Of a stretch of DNA of 64,000 nt, positions 1-6,646 are shown in pieces. Below the pieces are notes generated by a model. It was not told where the DNA came from and searched no databases. It saw only the letters and a program-made list of their open reading frames with translations. Every line of letters starts with the position of its first letter. Position 1 is the first letter of the stretch. Origin of the DNA: Stenotrophomonas maltophilia. GTDB taxonomy: Bacteria; Pseudomonadota; Gammaproteobacteria; Xanthomonadales; Xanthomonadaceae. The DNA lies in the NCBI RefSeq assembly GCF_003205835.1, contig NZ_CP029773.1:4310501-4374500 (forward strand). The letters are read 5' to 3'. Both the position numbers and the translations under genes were made by a program.

Positions 1-20
1 CAGTTGAGCGCGGTGGCGTC

Positions 21-43
21 ATCCACGCATGGCGCGGATCCAC
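21..43 (-). repeat. Degenerate SMAG hairpin
   Basis: A decayed copy of the ATCCACGCATGG-type palindrome found elsewhere in the window. The usual CTAC end (GTAG on the minus strand) reads CCAC here. No gene is seen in bases 1-134. Confidence 0.45.
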
Positions 44-134
44 GGCATCAAGCCCATTTCTCCCGCACCCAACTGCATGCACATGGATGATCGCTACGAC
101 CGGCGACCGAAGCGATCTTCGCGGCACGCGTCGC

Positions 135-566
135 TCACGGTGCCTTCGGTTTCGGGTACCACAGCGCGTTGACGATGACCCAGCGCTGGTCGAAGCGGCC
201 CATGTGGAAGTAGTCGACGAACCACGGGGTTTCCAGTCGCACCGAGGCCGCGTTGCCGGTCACGTCCAGCACCGTGCAGCGGCGCTCCCATTGATCCTTC
301 GGGGTCTTCAATGCGCCCTGTTTCGTCAACGAGACCAGCTCTTCCTTCGACATGCGGCGCAGGCCCAGGCGTTCGTCCGGCGTATCGCCAAGGACCGCGC
401 GCTTGGCCAGGTCCGGGTGCAGGGAGCGGGCGACGCGCTGTGGATCGGCTTCCAGTTGGCCGTCGACGTAGTCATGGCAGGTGGCTTCGATGGCTGCGAG
501 GGTGGCCGGATCGGCAGTGGGGCTCGTTGCTGCGGAGAGAGCAAACAGCAGGGCAATCGTGGACAT
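135..566 (-). CDS. Small secreted NTF2/lumazine-binding-like protein
   Basis: A 143-residue protein with a short hydrophobic N-terminus (MSTIALLFALSAAT) that looks like a signal peptide. The rest resembles the SnoaL/NTF2-like putative lumazine-binding family: an N-terminal helix (AAIEATCHDYVDGQ), a region on repeated dosing of residues around HPDLAKR, and a C-terminal sheet ending in FDQRWVIVNALWYPKP. No catalytic residues are evident. The start at 566 was preferred over 599 because a GGAG Shine-Dalgarno lies about 8 bases upstream and the signal-like segment then sits at the N-terminus. Nothing links it to its neighbours. The family call is inferred from overall pattern only. Confidence 0.75.
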   Translation of the reverse strand: MSTIALLFALSAATSPTADPATLAAIEATCHDYVDGQLEADPQRVARSLHPDLAKRAVLGDTPDERLGLRRMSKEELVSLTKQGALKTPKDQWERRCTVLDVTGNAASVRLETPWFVDYFHMGRFDQRWVIVNALWYPKPKAP

Positions 567-618
567 CCGGGTCTCCAGCTCTGGGCGCGGGGCGATCATC
601 GCATGGGCCGGGTAGCCC

Positions 619-641
619 TTCCACGCATGGCGTGGATCTAC
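619..641 (-). repeat. SMAG hairpin (GTAGATCCACGC type)
   Basis: A palindrome with CCACGCATGGCGTGG at its core and CTAC at the right end, so the GTAG head is on the minus strand. It forms a cluster with the two elements immediately downstream. Confidence 0.8.
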
Positions 642-642
642 T

Positions 643-711
643 GTAGAGCCGAGCCCATGCTCGGCCGATCCTCGTCGCCAATCCAGCAGCCGAGCATGGG
701 CTCGGCTCTAC
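643..711. repeat. Inverted SMAG pair (GTAGAGCCGAGC type)
   Basis: Two hairpins, GTAGAGCCGAGCCCATGC at 643-665 and its inverted copy at 689-711, separated by 23 bases. Each folds alone and the pair can form one long stem. The TAG of the right-hand, minus-strand GTAG is the stop codon of the GIY-YIG gene. Confidence 0.9.
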
Positions 712-983
712 AGAACAGCCTCGGCAGGCGCCTGCAGCCAGGCCAGCTTGCGTTCGCGCGGCTGCTGCTTGAGCTGCCATTCGGCGCGGGAGGCGGCCGC
801 CCGGTCCGGGTACTCGCGCACGGCCAGCACCCGCAGCGGCGGCCGGGCCCGGGTGTAGCGCGCGCCCTTGCCAGCCTGGTGGGCGGCGAAACGCGCGTCC
901 ACGTCGGTGCTGATGCCGGCGTAATAGCTGCCATCGCGGCATTCGAGCAGGTACAGGAACCACGGGCGGACGGACGGGGCCAT
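708..983 (-). CDS. GIY-YIG nuclease family protein (UPF0213/YhbQ-like)
   Basis: A 91-residue single-domain protein of the GIY-YIG superfamily. The signature appears as FLYLLECRDGSYYAGISTDV at residues 9-28, followed by RFAAHQAGKGARYTRAR, which supplies the conserved Arg, and EWQLKQQPRERKLAWL. The length matches the YhbQ/UPF0213 group, small endonuclease-like proteins of uncertain role. The start at 983 gives the normal family length; the longer reading frame upstream overlaps the glycine riboswitch on the other strand and is not credible. The stop codon lies inside a SMAG hairpin, so the last residues (EAVL) probably come from repeat-associated sequence. Confidence 0.85.
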   Translation of the reverse strand: MAPSVRPWFLYLLECRDGSYYAGISTDVDARFAAHQAGKGARYTRARPPLRVLAVREYPDRAAASRAEWQLKQQPRERKLAWLQAPAEAVL

Positions 984-1015
984 GCCCGGATTATGCCGTG
1001 CTGCACTGCAGCGGA

Positions 1016-1021
1016 TATACT
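1016..1021 (+). promoter_or_regulatory. Putative -10 box for the riboswitch transcript
   Basis: TATACT lies just before the glycine aptamers, in the gap between the divergent GIY-YIG gene and the riboswitch. No convincing -35 hexamer was found at 16-18 bases. Confidence 0.35.
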
Positions 1022-1029
1022 GGCGCCCG

Positions 1030-1235
1030 AATGCAGGAGAGAGGCGCCGCGCTGGCGCCCGCCGAAGGCGCAGGCTCCCATGATCGCTCAGGCCGGTGGG
1101 CTGGAATCCCACCAACCATGCATTCGACTCGCCGAGCTGGAGAGAGGTCACCGGGCACGCCCGGGACGATCCGCCGAAGGGGCACGCGGCCCATGCCGCT
1201 GAACTCTCAGGCAAAAGGACAGCGGGAGCGGCACC
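1030..1235 (+). ncRNA. Tandem glycine riboswitch
   Basis: Two consecutive glycine-aptamer signatures are visible. The first has GGAGAGAGGCGCC, GCCGAAGGCGCAGG and a weaker GCTCAGGCCGGTGGG. The second, better conserved, has TGGAGAGAGG near 1139, GCCGAAGGGGCA near 1172 and CTCTCAGGCAAAAGGACAG near 1204. This order (GGAGAGA, GCCGAAGG, CTCTCAGGCAAAAGGAC) is the established consensus of the glycine riboswitch, which folds as a pair of aptamers. It ends about 80 bases before a TRIC-type channel gene, a class known to be preceded by this riboswitch. Whether it acts on translation or transcription cannot be told from sequence; no strong terminator is seen. Confidence 0.93.
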
Positions 1236-1314
1236 GGTCATCGTCATCCCGTCATTGCGCAGGCAGTGGCGGTAGTCGCGCATGGCCGGCCCCACCGCGC
1301 CCGGAGCCTGTCCC

Positions 1315-1932
1315 ATGCTGCTGTCCATCATCTACCTGATCGCCATTTCCGCCGAAGCCATGACCGGCGCGCTGTCCGCCGGCCGTCGCCGCATGGACCT
1401 GTTCGGGGTGGTCATGATCGCCTGCGTCACCGCCCTCGGGGGCGGTTCGCTGCGCGACATCCTGCTCGGCCACTACCCGTTGGGCTGGGTGAAGCATCCC
1501 GAGTACCTGGGCTTCACCGTATGCGCGGCGCTGATCGCCACCTGGGTGGCGCGCTGGATGCACCACTTCCGTCGCACCTTCCTGGTGCTCGATGGCCTGG
1601 GCCTGATCGCCTTCACCCTGATTGGCTGCTCGATCGCGCGCGAGGCCGGCCATGCGATGCCGATCGTGCTGATCGCCGGCATGCTGACCGGTGCCTTCGG
1701 TGGCGTGCTGCGCGACATTCTCTGCAACGAGGTGCCGCTGATCTTCCAGAAGGAGCTGTACGCGATCATCGCGCTGCTGACCGGCGCGGCGTATCTGCTG
1801 CTGCTGCACTGGGGCGTGGCCGATGCCACCGCGATCCTGTGCTGCCTCGGCGGCGGCTTCGCGCTGCGCCTGCTGGCGATCCACTACCGCTGGGAAATGC
1901 CGAAGTTCGTCTATCACGACGAAGTGCATTGA
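1315..1932 (+). CDS. TRIC-family cation channel (UPF0126, YadS/YicG-like)
   Basis: A 205-residue inner-membrane protein with seven predicted hydrophobic helices, arranged as the duplicated three-helix unit of the UPF0126/trimeric intracellular cation channel family. The two glycine-rich repeats are visible as ALGGGSLRDILLG and GAFGGVLRDILCNEVP. It probably passes potassium or other monovalent cations. The start at 1315 was chosen because CCCGGAG lies 8-10 bases upstream and the family usually begins directly with the first helix; an ATG at 1282 would add 11 residues without a ribosome site. A tandem glycine riboswitch in the leader implies control by intracellular glycine. Confidence 0.9.
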   Translation: MLLSIIYLIAISAEAMTGALSAGRRRMDLFGVVMIACVTALGGGSLRDILLGHYPLGWVKHPEYLGFTVCAALIATWVARWMHHFRRTFLVLDGLGLIAFTLIGCSIAREAGHAMPIVLIAGMLTGAFGGVLRDILCNEVPLIFQKELYAIIALLTGAAYLLLLHWGVADATAILCCLGGGFALRLLAIHYRWEMPKFVYHDEVH

Positions 1933-1940
1933 GCCTCTTC

Positions 1941-2020
1941 GTTGCGTCGAGCCATGCTCGACTGCGCTTTGCAGGAAACCAACGCGCTTCGCGCGCACGT
2001 CGAGCATGGCCCGGCGCTAC
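1941..2020. repeat. Inverted SMAG pair (GTCGAGCCATGCTCGAC type)
   Basis: The left hairpin at 1941-1962 begins GTTG instead of GTAG. The right hairpin at 1999-2020 ends in an intact CTAC. GCGCTTTGCAG and GCGCTTCGCGC lie between them. The pair sits directly after the TRIC gene stop. Confidence 0.7.
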
Positions 2021-2099
2021 AGAAACCGGCATCACCACCCCGGCGATGTACCTGGCGCTGTCGCTCATGCGCAGCGCCAGGCGCATCGCCGGTGCAGAT

Positions 2100-2126
2100 G
2101 GGCCGGTCTCCAACTCCGACCGGCCC
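2100..2126. terminator. Stem-loop between convergent channel and aroG genes
   Basis: A 9-bp stem, GGGCCGGTC/GACCGGCCC, around a 9-base loop. Neither strand has a T tract, so rho-independent termination is uncertain. It may serve either convergent gene. Confidence 0.4.
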
Positions 2127-2194
2127 TGATCGCGGCCGCACCCCCGCAGGCGCTGGCCGCCATCCACACACGTGCCGCACTCAGGCGGCTTCCA

Positions 2195-3268
2195 TCAAGC
2201 TGCTTCGGACACCTTCACGTCGCGACGGGCGCGCACGGCCGCAGCCAGTCGCTCCAGCACCGTCACGGTGGTGTCCCAGTCGATGCAGCCATCGGTGATG
2301 CTCTGCCCATAGACCAGCGGCTGGCCTTCCACCAGTTCCTGGCGACCACCGACCAGATGGCTCTCGATCATCACGCCGACGATGCGCTGTTCGCCGTCTT
2401 CCAGCTGAACGGCGATGTCGTCGATCACCTTCGGCTGGTTCTCCGGGTTCTTCAGGCTGTTGGCATGGCTGGCGTCGATCATCAGACGCGTCGGCAGCTT
2501 GGCCTTGGCCAGCACCTGGCAGGCCTCGGCAACACTGCCTGCGTCGTAGTTCGGCTGCTTGCCGCCGCGCAGGATCACATGGCAATCCGGGTTGCCGGTG
2601 GTCGACACGATGGCGGTACCGCCCTGCTTGGTGACCGACAGGAAGTGATGAGGATTGGACGCGGCACCCACCGCGTCAGCGGCGATCTTCACGTTGCCAT
2701 CGGTGCCGTTCTTGAAGCCGACCGGGCACGACAGCCCCGACGCCAGCTCGCGATGCACCTGGCTTTCGGTGGTGCGTGCGCCGATCGCGCCCCATGCCAC
2801 CAGGTCGGCGATGTACTGCGGCGAGATCACGTCGAGGAATTCGACACCGGCCGGCAGGCCGAGCTTGTTGATGTCGCGCAGCAGGCCGCGGGCGATGCGC
2901 AGGCCCTTGTCGATCTTGAAGCTGCCGTCCAGGTCCGGGTCGTTGATCAGGCCCTTCCAGCCCACCGTGGTGCGCGGCTTCTCGAAGTACACGCGCATGA
3001 CGATTTCCAGTTCGCCGGCCAGCGCGTCACGCAGCGGCTTCAGGCGCTGGGCGTACTCGATGGCGGCCTTCGGGTCGTGGATCGAGCATGGGCCCACCAC
3101 CACTGCCAGGCGGTCGTCACGGCCGTGCAGGATCTGGTGCAGGGCCGCGCGCGAGGCGCTGACGGTGTCGGAGGCTTCATCGTCACAGGGCAGCATCGCC
3201 AGCAGCTGGGCAGGCGGTGTCAGCGGTTCGATGGTGCGGATACGCAGGTCGTCGGTGTGCGGGGGCAT
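2195..3268 (-). CDS. aroG: 3-deoxy-7-phosphoheptulonate (DAHP) synthase, class I
   Basis: The 357-residue AroF/G/H-type enzyme joins phosphoenolpyruvate and erythrose 4-phosphate in the first step of aromatic amino-acid synthesis, in the cytoplasm. Family blocks are clear: VVVGPCSIHDPKAAIEYA near residues 56-73, VYFEKPRTTVGWKGLINDP, GSFKIDKGL, SPQYIADLVAWGAIGARTTE, GFKNGTDG and the metal/substrate segment RLMIDASHANSLKNP. The start at 3268 is preceded by GGAG and matches the usual length. It is transcribed from a leader that holds an aromatic-rich peptide and a terminator hairpin, so its expression is probably attenuated. Which aromatic acid inhibits the enzyme cannot be read from sequence. 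Confidence 0.95.
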   Translation of the reverse strand: MPPHTDDLRIRTIEPLTPPAQLLAMLPCDDEASDTVSASRAALHQILHGRDDRLAVVVGPCSIHDPKAAIEYAQRLKPLRDALAGELEIVMRVYFEKPRTTVGWKGLINDPDLDGSFKIDKGLRIARGLLRDINKLGLPAGVEFLDVISPQYIADLVAWGAIGARTTESQVHRELASGLSCPVGFKNGTDGNVKIAADAVGAASNPHHFLSVTKQGGTAIVSTTGNPDCHVILRGGKQPNYDAGSVAEACQVLAKAKLPTRLMIDASHANSLKNPENQPKVIDDIAVQLEDGEQRIVGVMIESHLVGGRQELVEGQPLVYGQSITDGCIDWDTTVTVLERLAAAVRARRDVKVSEAA

Positions 3269-3314
3269 TGCGGGAGATCTCCGGAACGTTGGGGGTCCCC
3301 AGCGTGGCGGCATG

Positions 3315-3341
3315 AAAAAAGCCGCCAGGTTCGCTGGCGGC
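3315..3341 (-). terminator. Attenuator terminator upstream of aroG
   Basis: On the minus strand an 8-bp stem, GCCGCCAG/CTGGCGGC with a 5-base loop, is followed by six T residues: a textbook intrinsic terminator placed 47 bases before the aroG start. A competing partner, CTGGCGG at 3392-3398, lies inside the leader-peptide gene and can pair with the 5' arm. Confidence 0.85.
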
Positions 3342-3367
3342 TTTCGGGAATGCGTCTGAAGCTTTCT

Positions 3368-3445
3368 TCAGGGTGAGCGCAGTCCTTCCTCCGCCAGTGG
3401 CTTCGGAAAGTAATACCAGTAAAAGCGGGTGGCGGCTGCGTTCAT
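3368..3445 (-). CDS. Aromatic leader peptide of the aroG attenuator
   Basis: A 25-codon reading frame beginning MNAAATRFYWYYFPKP. Six consecutive aromatic codons, Phe-Tyr-Trp-Tyr-Tyr-Phe at codons 8-13 (bases 3407-3424), are the hallmark of a leader peptide that senses charged tRNAs for the end products of the pathway. It ends 27 bases before the terminator stem. Segments able to form alternative stems are present: GCCGCCACC at 3428-3436, CCACTGGCGG at 3391-3400, then the two terminator arms. A ribosome stalled on the aromatic codons would cover the first segment and leave the second free to pair with the terminator 5' arm. No Shine-Dalgarno is visible before the ATG. Confidence 0.85.
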   Translation of the reverse strand: MNAAATRFYWYYFPKPLAEEGLRSP

Positions 3446-3453
3446 GGGATCTA

Positions 3454-3481
3454 TTGATAGCACAGCTTTTGCGCAGTGCAA
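3454..3481 (-). promoter_or_regulatory. Predicted promoter of the aroG leader
   Basis: TTGCAC at 3476-3481 and TATCAA at 3454-3459 on the minus strand, 16 bases apart (17 if ATCAAT is read as -10). The transcript would start one to a few bases before the leader-peptide ATG at 3445, so the leader mRNA may be leaderless. Confidence 0.5.
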
Positions 3482-3543
3482 AATGTTTCATCCGCAACTG
3501 GGGACGCGGTTCAGGCACAGGGGACAGCCACACGTACAGTCGT

Positions 3544-4416
3544 TCAGCCCTCACCCTTCACTGGACTGCCTCCCGCCAAGATGCGCTCGTCATAGCCGTC
3601 CGGGTACCAGTACTGATACGGCCGCCCCTCATCGTCCTCTCCGTGATGCTGCTTGATCAGTCGAGGATCCACCCAGAGAGGCAAACGATCTCGATCCGAG
3701 CGGAGTGCAAAGTTAGGGCAGCGTACCTCACCATCTACTTCGATCTCATTTTGCACCGTCGCCAGGTAGCTCGCTTCGAAGTTCCCCGCAACATGCACGT
3801 ACTGGCCTGTCTCAAGAAGAGTATCAACCTGCACGTTGCCCCCAACAAAGAGGCCGCCATCATTGAGTGAAGATGCGTATATGTGCTTGCAGGTCAAATT
3901 GTCACGGACGAAAACCCAACCACCACAGATGAAATTTTCAGTGGTCACGCTTCCAAGTACGACTACACACCTGAGCTCGTCCAGATCATTGAGATGCAAC
4001 GTACCTCCCACGTTCAGATCGCCTTCAATAATTAGGCAATCGGTGTCCCAATCCGAACGCACATCCTCATCAAATGTGAAGCCGTCCATCGTACTGAATG
4101 CCAACGGTGGTTCCGGCACTGGATCTGTTGTGGATGCGAGTATCCGTTCTCGGATGCGCCGCAATGCTATTGCACCTTCCGAGTCCCCAGCTGTCTCGAC
4201 GATCTCCTCAAGCATCCGTGCTGTTGTTCTATCTTCAGCCGGATCTGGCTCGAAGTTTGTTTCAATGGTCTCAATGGCCATTAGCGCAATACGACTTCCA
4301 TCGCGCTCGAGAATAGCCCGGGCGTCGACGACCGAAATGGCGTTCGAATTCAGCAGGCGAATCCTGCTGTCTGGAAACATTTGCATGGTGTGAATCGCTA
4401 AAGACTGACTTGACAT
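3544..4416 (-). CDS. Unrecognised protein with beta-solenoid-like repeats, low GC
   Basis: A 290-residue protein that I cannot assign to a named family. Residues about 30-110 are helical and charged. From about residue 120 come short beta-rich repeats with glycine turns (IIEGDLNVGGTLHL, VVVLGSVTTENFICGG, GGLFVGGNVQV, GQYVHVAGNF), suggestive of a right-handed beta-solenoid such as bactofilin-like or polymer-forming proteins. The C-terminus is acidic with YQYWYPDGYDERIL. No signal peptide or membrane segment is seen. Base composition is visibly poorer in GC than all neighbours, which suggests recent acquisition. The start at 4416 is tentative; 4500 is an alternative. Confidence 0.7.
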   Translation of the reverse strand: MSSQSLAIHTMQMFPDSRIRLLNSNAISVVDARAILERDGSRIALMAIETIETNFEPDPAEDRTTARMLEEIVETAGDSEGAIALRRIRERILASTTDPVPEPPLAFSTMDGFTFDEDVRSDWDTDCLIIEGDLNVGGTLHLNDLDELRCVVVLGSVTTENFICGGWVFVRDNLTCKHIYASSLNDGGLFVGGNVQVDTLLETGQYVHVAGNFEASYLATVQNEIEVDGEVRCPNFALRSDRDRLPLWVDPRLIKQHHGEDDEGRPYQYWYPDGYDERILAGGSPVKGEG

Positions 4417-4572
4417 GATCGGCTGTCGAGAGTCTGCCCATCCATGCAATGAATCCGAAAAAGCGTGCGCATCTCCCCCGCGATCCATGCTGCGACGCAT
4501 CAGGACCGTTGCTGCACGGCCTAGTTGGCTTTGTCTGCCCCACCCCCAAGCGGCTCAACGTCACAGAGCCCT

Positions 4573-4830
4573 CTACCTGCCATGCACTTCCACGTCCAGC
4601 AGCAGGCCTTCATGGATGTCCGCCCAGCGCTCCAGCACGCGGTCCAGCTCCTGCCTGGCTTCGTCCAGCTGCTCGGGGTTGAGCAGGGAGCGCGCGGTGT
4701 AGAGATCGGAGACCAGCTGCCGCAGGGTCGCTTCCGGAATGGCCACCGACGGCCCCTCCTGCCCCGGCAACTGCAATGCCGGGCTGTCGCCAAGAGGGCC
4801 GAACAGCGTGACCTGGAGCGTGCTCTGCAT
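4573..4830 (-). CDS. Small hypothetical protein
   Basis: An 85-residue protein with no family that I recognise. It is acidic, with a beta-like N-terminus (MQSTLQVTLFGPLGD) and a helical C-terminal half (LRQLVSDLYTARSLLNPEQL to ERWADIHEGLLLDVEVHGR). There are no cysteines, signal peptide or membrane segment. A good AGGGAAG ribosome site 6-7 bases upstream supports translation from 4830. It lies 112 bases downstream of the DUF6616-like gene and could share its transcript. A longer frame on the other strand (4525-5007) was judged a shadow. Confidence 0.6.
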   Translation of the reverse strand: MQSTLQVTLFGPLGDSPALQLPGQEGPSVAIPEATLRQLVSDLYTARSLLNPEQLDEARQELDRVLERWADIHEGLLLDVEVHGR

Positions 4831-4942
4831 GATCGACTTCCCTGCGGATGGACATGGGCAATGTCCTGTTTACCGTGTCTGGGTGACAGGCGCATGTGCC
4901 ACTCATGCCGAAGCCCGGGATCTGCCGGCGTCTGCCACGCCG

Positions 4943-5281
4943 CTACAACCCCGCCAGGTCGGCCAGATGCTGGTCCATGCTGTCCACCGCGCCTATCGCA
5001 TGGGTAGTGGTGAAGTACGCATGCCAGCCGGTCGCGGCAATGCCGGCGACCAGCGCATCGACCTCCTCGCGGCTGGCGCAGCGCCAGACCGCATAGAACT
5101 GCTCATCGCTTCCGTGCGGTACGTCCGTGGCAATGCGGCCCATCGCCAGCGGCGTGATGCGGGCTGGATCGAACTGCTGCATGCCGGCTCCGATACGAGC
5201 GAAGAAGGCATTCCGCTGCTCGGGCGGGAGTGCGGTCCAGGCAGGTGTGGCGGTGTAGAGCTCGATGAAGGTGTGCGACAT
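4943..5281 (-). CDS. DUF6616-like small protein
   Basis: A 112-residue cytoplasmic protein beginning MSHTFIELYTATPAWTAL. It resembles small ferredoxin-fold/dimeric alpha-beta barrel proteins of the DUF6616 kind, with an aromatic-rich middle (HGSDEQFYAVWRCASREE) and a tail TGWHAYFTTTHAIGAVDSMD. No function is known. AAGGAAG precedes the start. The upstream repair gene ends 55 bases away, across a SMAG hairpin that may cut the transcript or stabilise its 3' end. Confidence 0.75.
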   Translation of the reverse strand: MSHTFIELYTATPAWTALPPEQRNAFFARIGAGMQQFDPARITPLAMGRIATDVPHGSDEQFYAVWRCASREEVDALVAGIAATGWHAYFTTTHAIGAVDSMDQHLADLAGL

Positions 5282-5318
5282 GGTGGTTCTTCCTTGAGGT
5301 TGACGAGGTTGCGGGGTT

Positions 5319-5340
5319 GCCGGCCAGCGGCCGGCACTAC
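5319..5340 (-). repeat. SMAG hairpin (GTAGTGCCGGCC type)
   Basis: GCCGGCCAGCGGCCGGC followed by ACTAC; the GTAG head is on the minus strand. Its TAG is the stop codon of the DNA alkylation repair gene that ends at 5337. Confidence 0.85.
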
Positions 5341-6077
5341 CGGAGCGAGCGCAGTGCGTGTTTGCGGATGTAGGCGTTGGCGTCGCTGCGGCGCTCGTGC
5401 TGCCAACGCGTGCACAGCTCACGCAGCCACTGCGGCCGAGTCTTGCCGGCGTCATTGAGCCAGTTGCCGACCGAGTCCTGCACGTAGCGTTCCGGGTCGT
5501 CAGCCAGTGCTTCCAGCAGCGCGGAAGCATGCTCCGGGTGCTGCTTGAACAGCGCGATATGCGTGGCCCAGACACCGCGCGGACGCAGTGCTTCACAGGC
5601 GAAGCGGCGCAGGTACGGCGATGTTTCCTGTGTCCATGGTTGCAGGTACTCAAGCGCCTGCATCGGCGCGGCAACGATGTCCGTGCGTAGCGCCAGCCAC
5701 GCCCATTCGCGCACACCGAAGTGTGGGTCATCGGCCAGCGTGCGCATCTGCTGCAGCTTCTCTGCCAACGTTGCGCGGGCATCGCTGCCGATCAGGTAGC
5801 AGGCCCAGCCGCGCACGGTATCGGAGCGGTGATGCTGCCAGAGCAGAGGCGCGCCCTGCCCCGCCTCACGCAGCAGTTGCGCGGCCAAGGCCATGCGCAG
5901 CGTGATGCCCTTGCCTGAGGCATCCCGCATGCGCTGCAGCGCTTCCGGTGCAAGCGCAGTCGCCACCACCTGCAGCAGTGCGGCGAAATCCACTGCCAGG
6001 CATTCGCCCAGATGGGTGGCGGGGACGTTGCCGGTGTTGAGTTCATGCAGCCGTTCCGCCGCAATCGCCGGGCTCAT
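5337..6077 (-). CDS. DNA alkylation repair protein, AlkC/AlkD-like HEAT-repeat family
   Basis: A 246-residue all-helical protein with HEAT-like repeats. It shows the family's typical blocks: LADDPHFGVREWAWLALR near the middle, SPYLRRFACEALRPRGVW, and DDPERYVQDSVGNWLNDAGK near residues 200-219. Members are DNA glycosylases or repair-associated proteins acting on alkylated bases; catalytic competence is not proven from sequence. It overlaps the stop of the upstream MarR gene by 4 bases (ATGA), so the two are translationally coupled and probably controlled by that regulator. Its own TAG stop is the TAG of a SMAG GTAG head. Confidence 0.85.
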   Translation of the reverse strand: MSPAIAAERLHELNTGNVPATHLGECLAVDFAALLQVVATALAPEALQRMRDASGKGITLRMALAAQLLREAGQGAPLLWQHHRSDTVRGWACYLIGSDARATLAEKLQQMRTLADDPHFGVREWAWLALRTDIVAAPMQALEYLQPWTQETSPYLRRFACEALRPRGVWATHIALFKQHPEHASALLEALADDPERYVQDSVGNWLNDAGKTRPQWLRELCTRWQHERRSDANAYIRKHALRSLR

Positions 6078-6577
6078 GCTGCGGGCTCTCGTCCAGCATC
6101 GGTGTGCTGCCAGACCTTGTGCAGCAACCGCGACAGCTGCTGCTGTTCATCGGTGTCCAGACCATTGAACAGGCCACCGATCCACTGCGTGTGCTGATCG
6201 AACAGCGTCTCGGCCAAGCGTTTTCCCTGTGCGGTCAACACGATCTGGAGACGACGGCCATCTTCGGGATCGCTGCGCCGCTGCAGCTGGCCTTCGCGCT
6301 GCAGGCCATCGAGGAGGCCGCTGATGGTGGCGCGGGTGACGCCAGCGCGCTCGGCAAGCTCATGGGGCGGCAGCGTGCCACCGGCGCCGTGCAGCAGGAA
6401 CAGCACGATGAAGCGCCCTTCGCTGAGCCCATGTGGCGCCAGCCGGGTGGCGCAATCGTGGTCGATGGACGACGACAACGACAGCAGCTGGAAGCACAGG
6501 CGCAGCTGCGCGACATTGGCATGGCCGCGTCGCAGCGCCTCTTCCAGCAGGGCATTGTGCTTGGCTTCGATCATCAT
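6074..6577 (-). CDS. MarR-family transcriptional regulator
   Basis: A 167-residue winged-helix repressor. The DNA-binding region reads LPPHELAERAGVTRATISGL for the helix-turn-helix and REGQLQRRSDPEDGRRLQIV for the wing, containing the canonical DxRxxxxxL pattern. It starts an operon with the DNA alkylation repair gene (4-base overlap). A perfect 10-bp-arm palindrome lies over and just upstream of its start, so autorepression is likely; ligand unknown. The longer in-frame start at 6607 would lie inside the palindrome, so 6577 (or 6574) is preferred, although no strong ribosome site is visible. Confidence 0.88.
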   Translation of the reverse strand: MMIEAKHNALLEEALRRGHANVAQLRLCFQLLSLSSSIDHDCATRLAPHGLSEGRFIVLFLLHGAGGTLPPHELAERAGVTRATISGLLDGLQREGQLQRRSDPEDGRRLQIVLTAQGKRLAETLFDQHTQWIGGLFNGLDTDEQQQLSRLLHKVWQHTDAGREPAA

Positions 6578-6586
6578 CCATACCGA

Positions 6587-6608
6587 TATGATTAGGCACC
6601 TAATCATA
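6587..6608. promoter_or_regulatory. Probable MarR operator
   Basis: Inverted repeat with arms TATGATTAGG and CCTAATCATA around CA. The core TTAGG-N2-CCTAA is typical of MarR-family sites. It lies 10 bases upstream of the marR start and, with the histidine kinase gene ending at 6647, occupies most of the intergenic space. Confidence 0.75.
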
Positions 6609-6646
6609 GATCGAAAGGGCGGGGCCGCGTCAATCCGTACGTGCTG

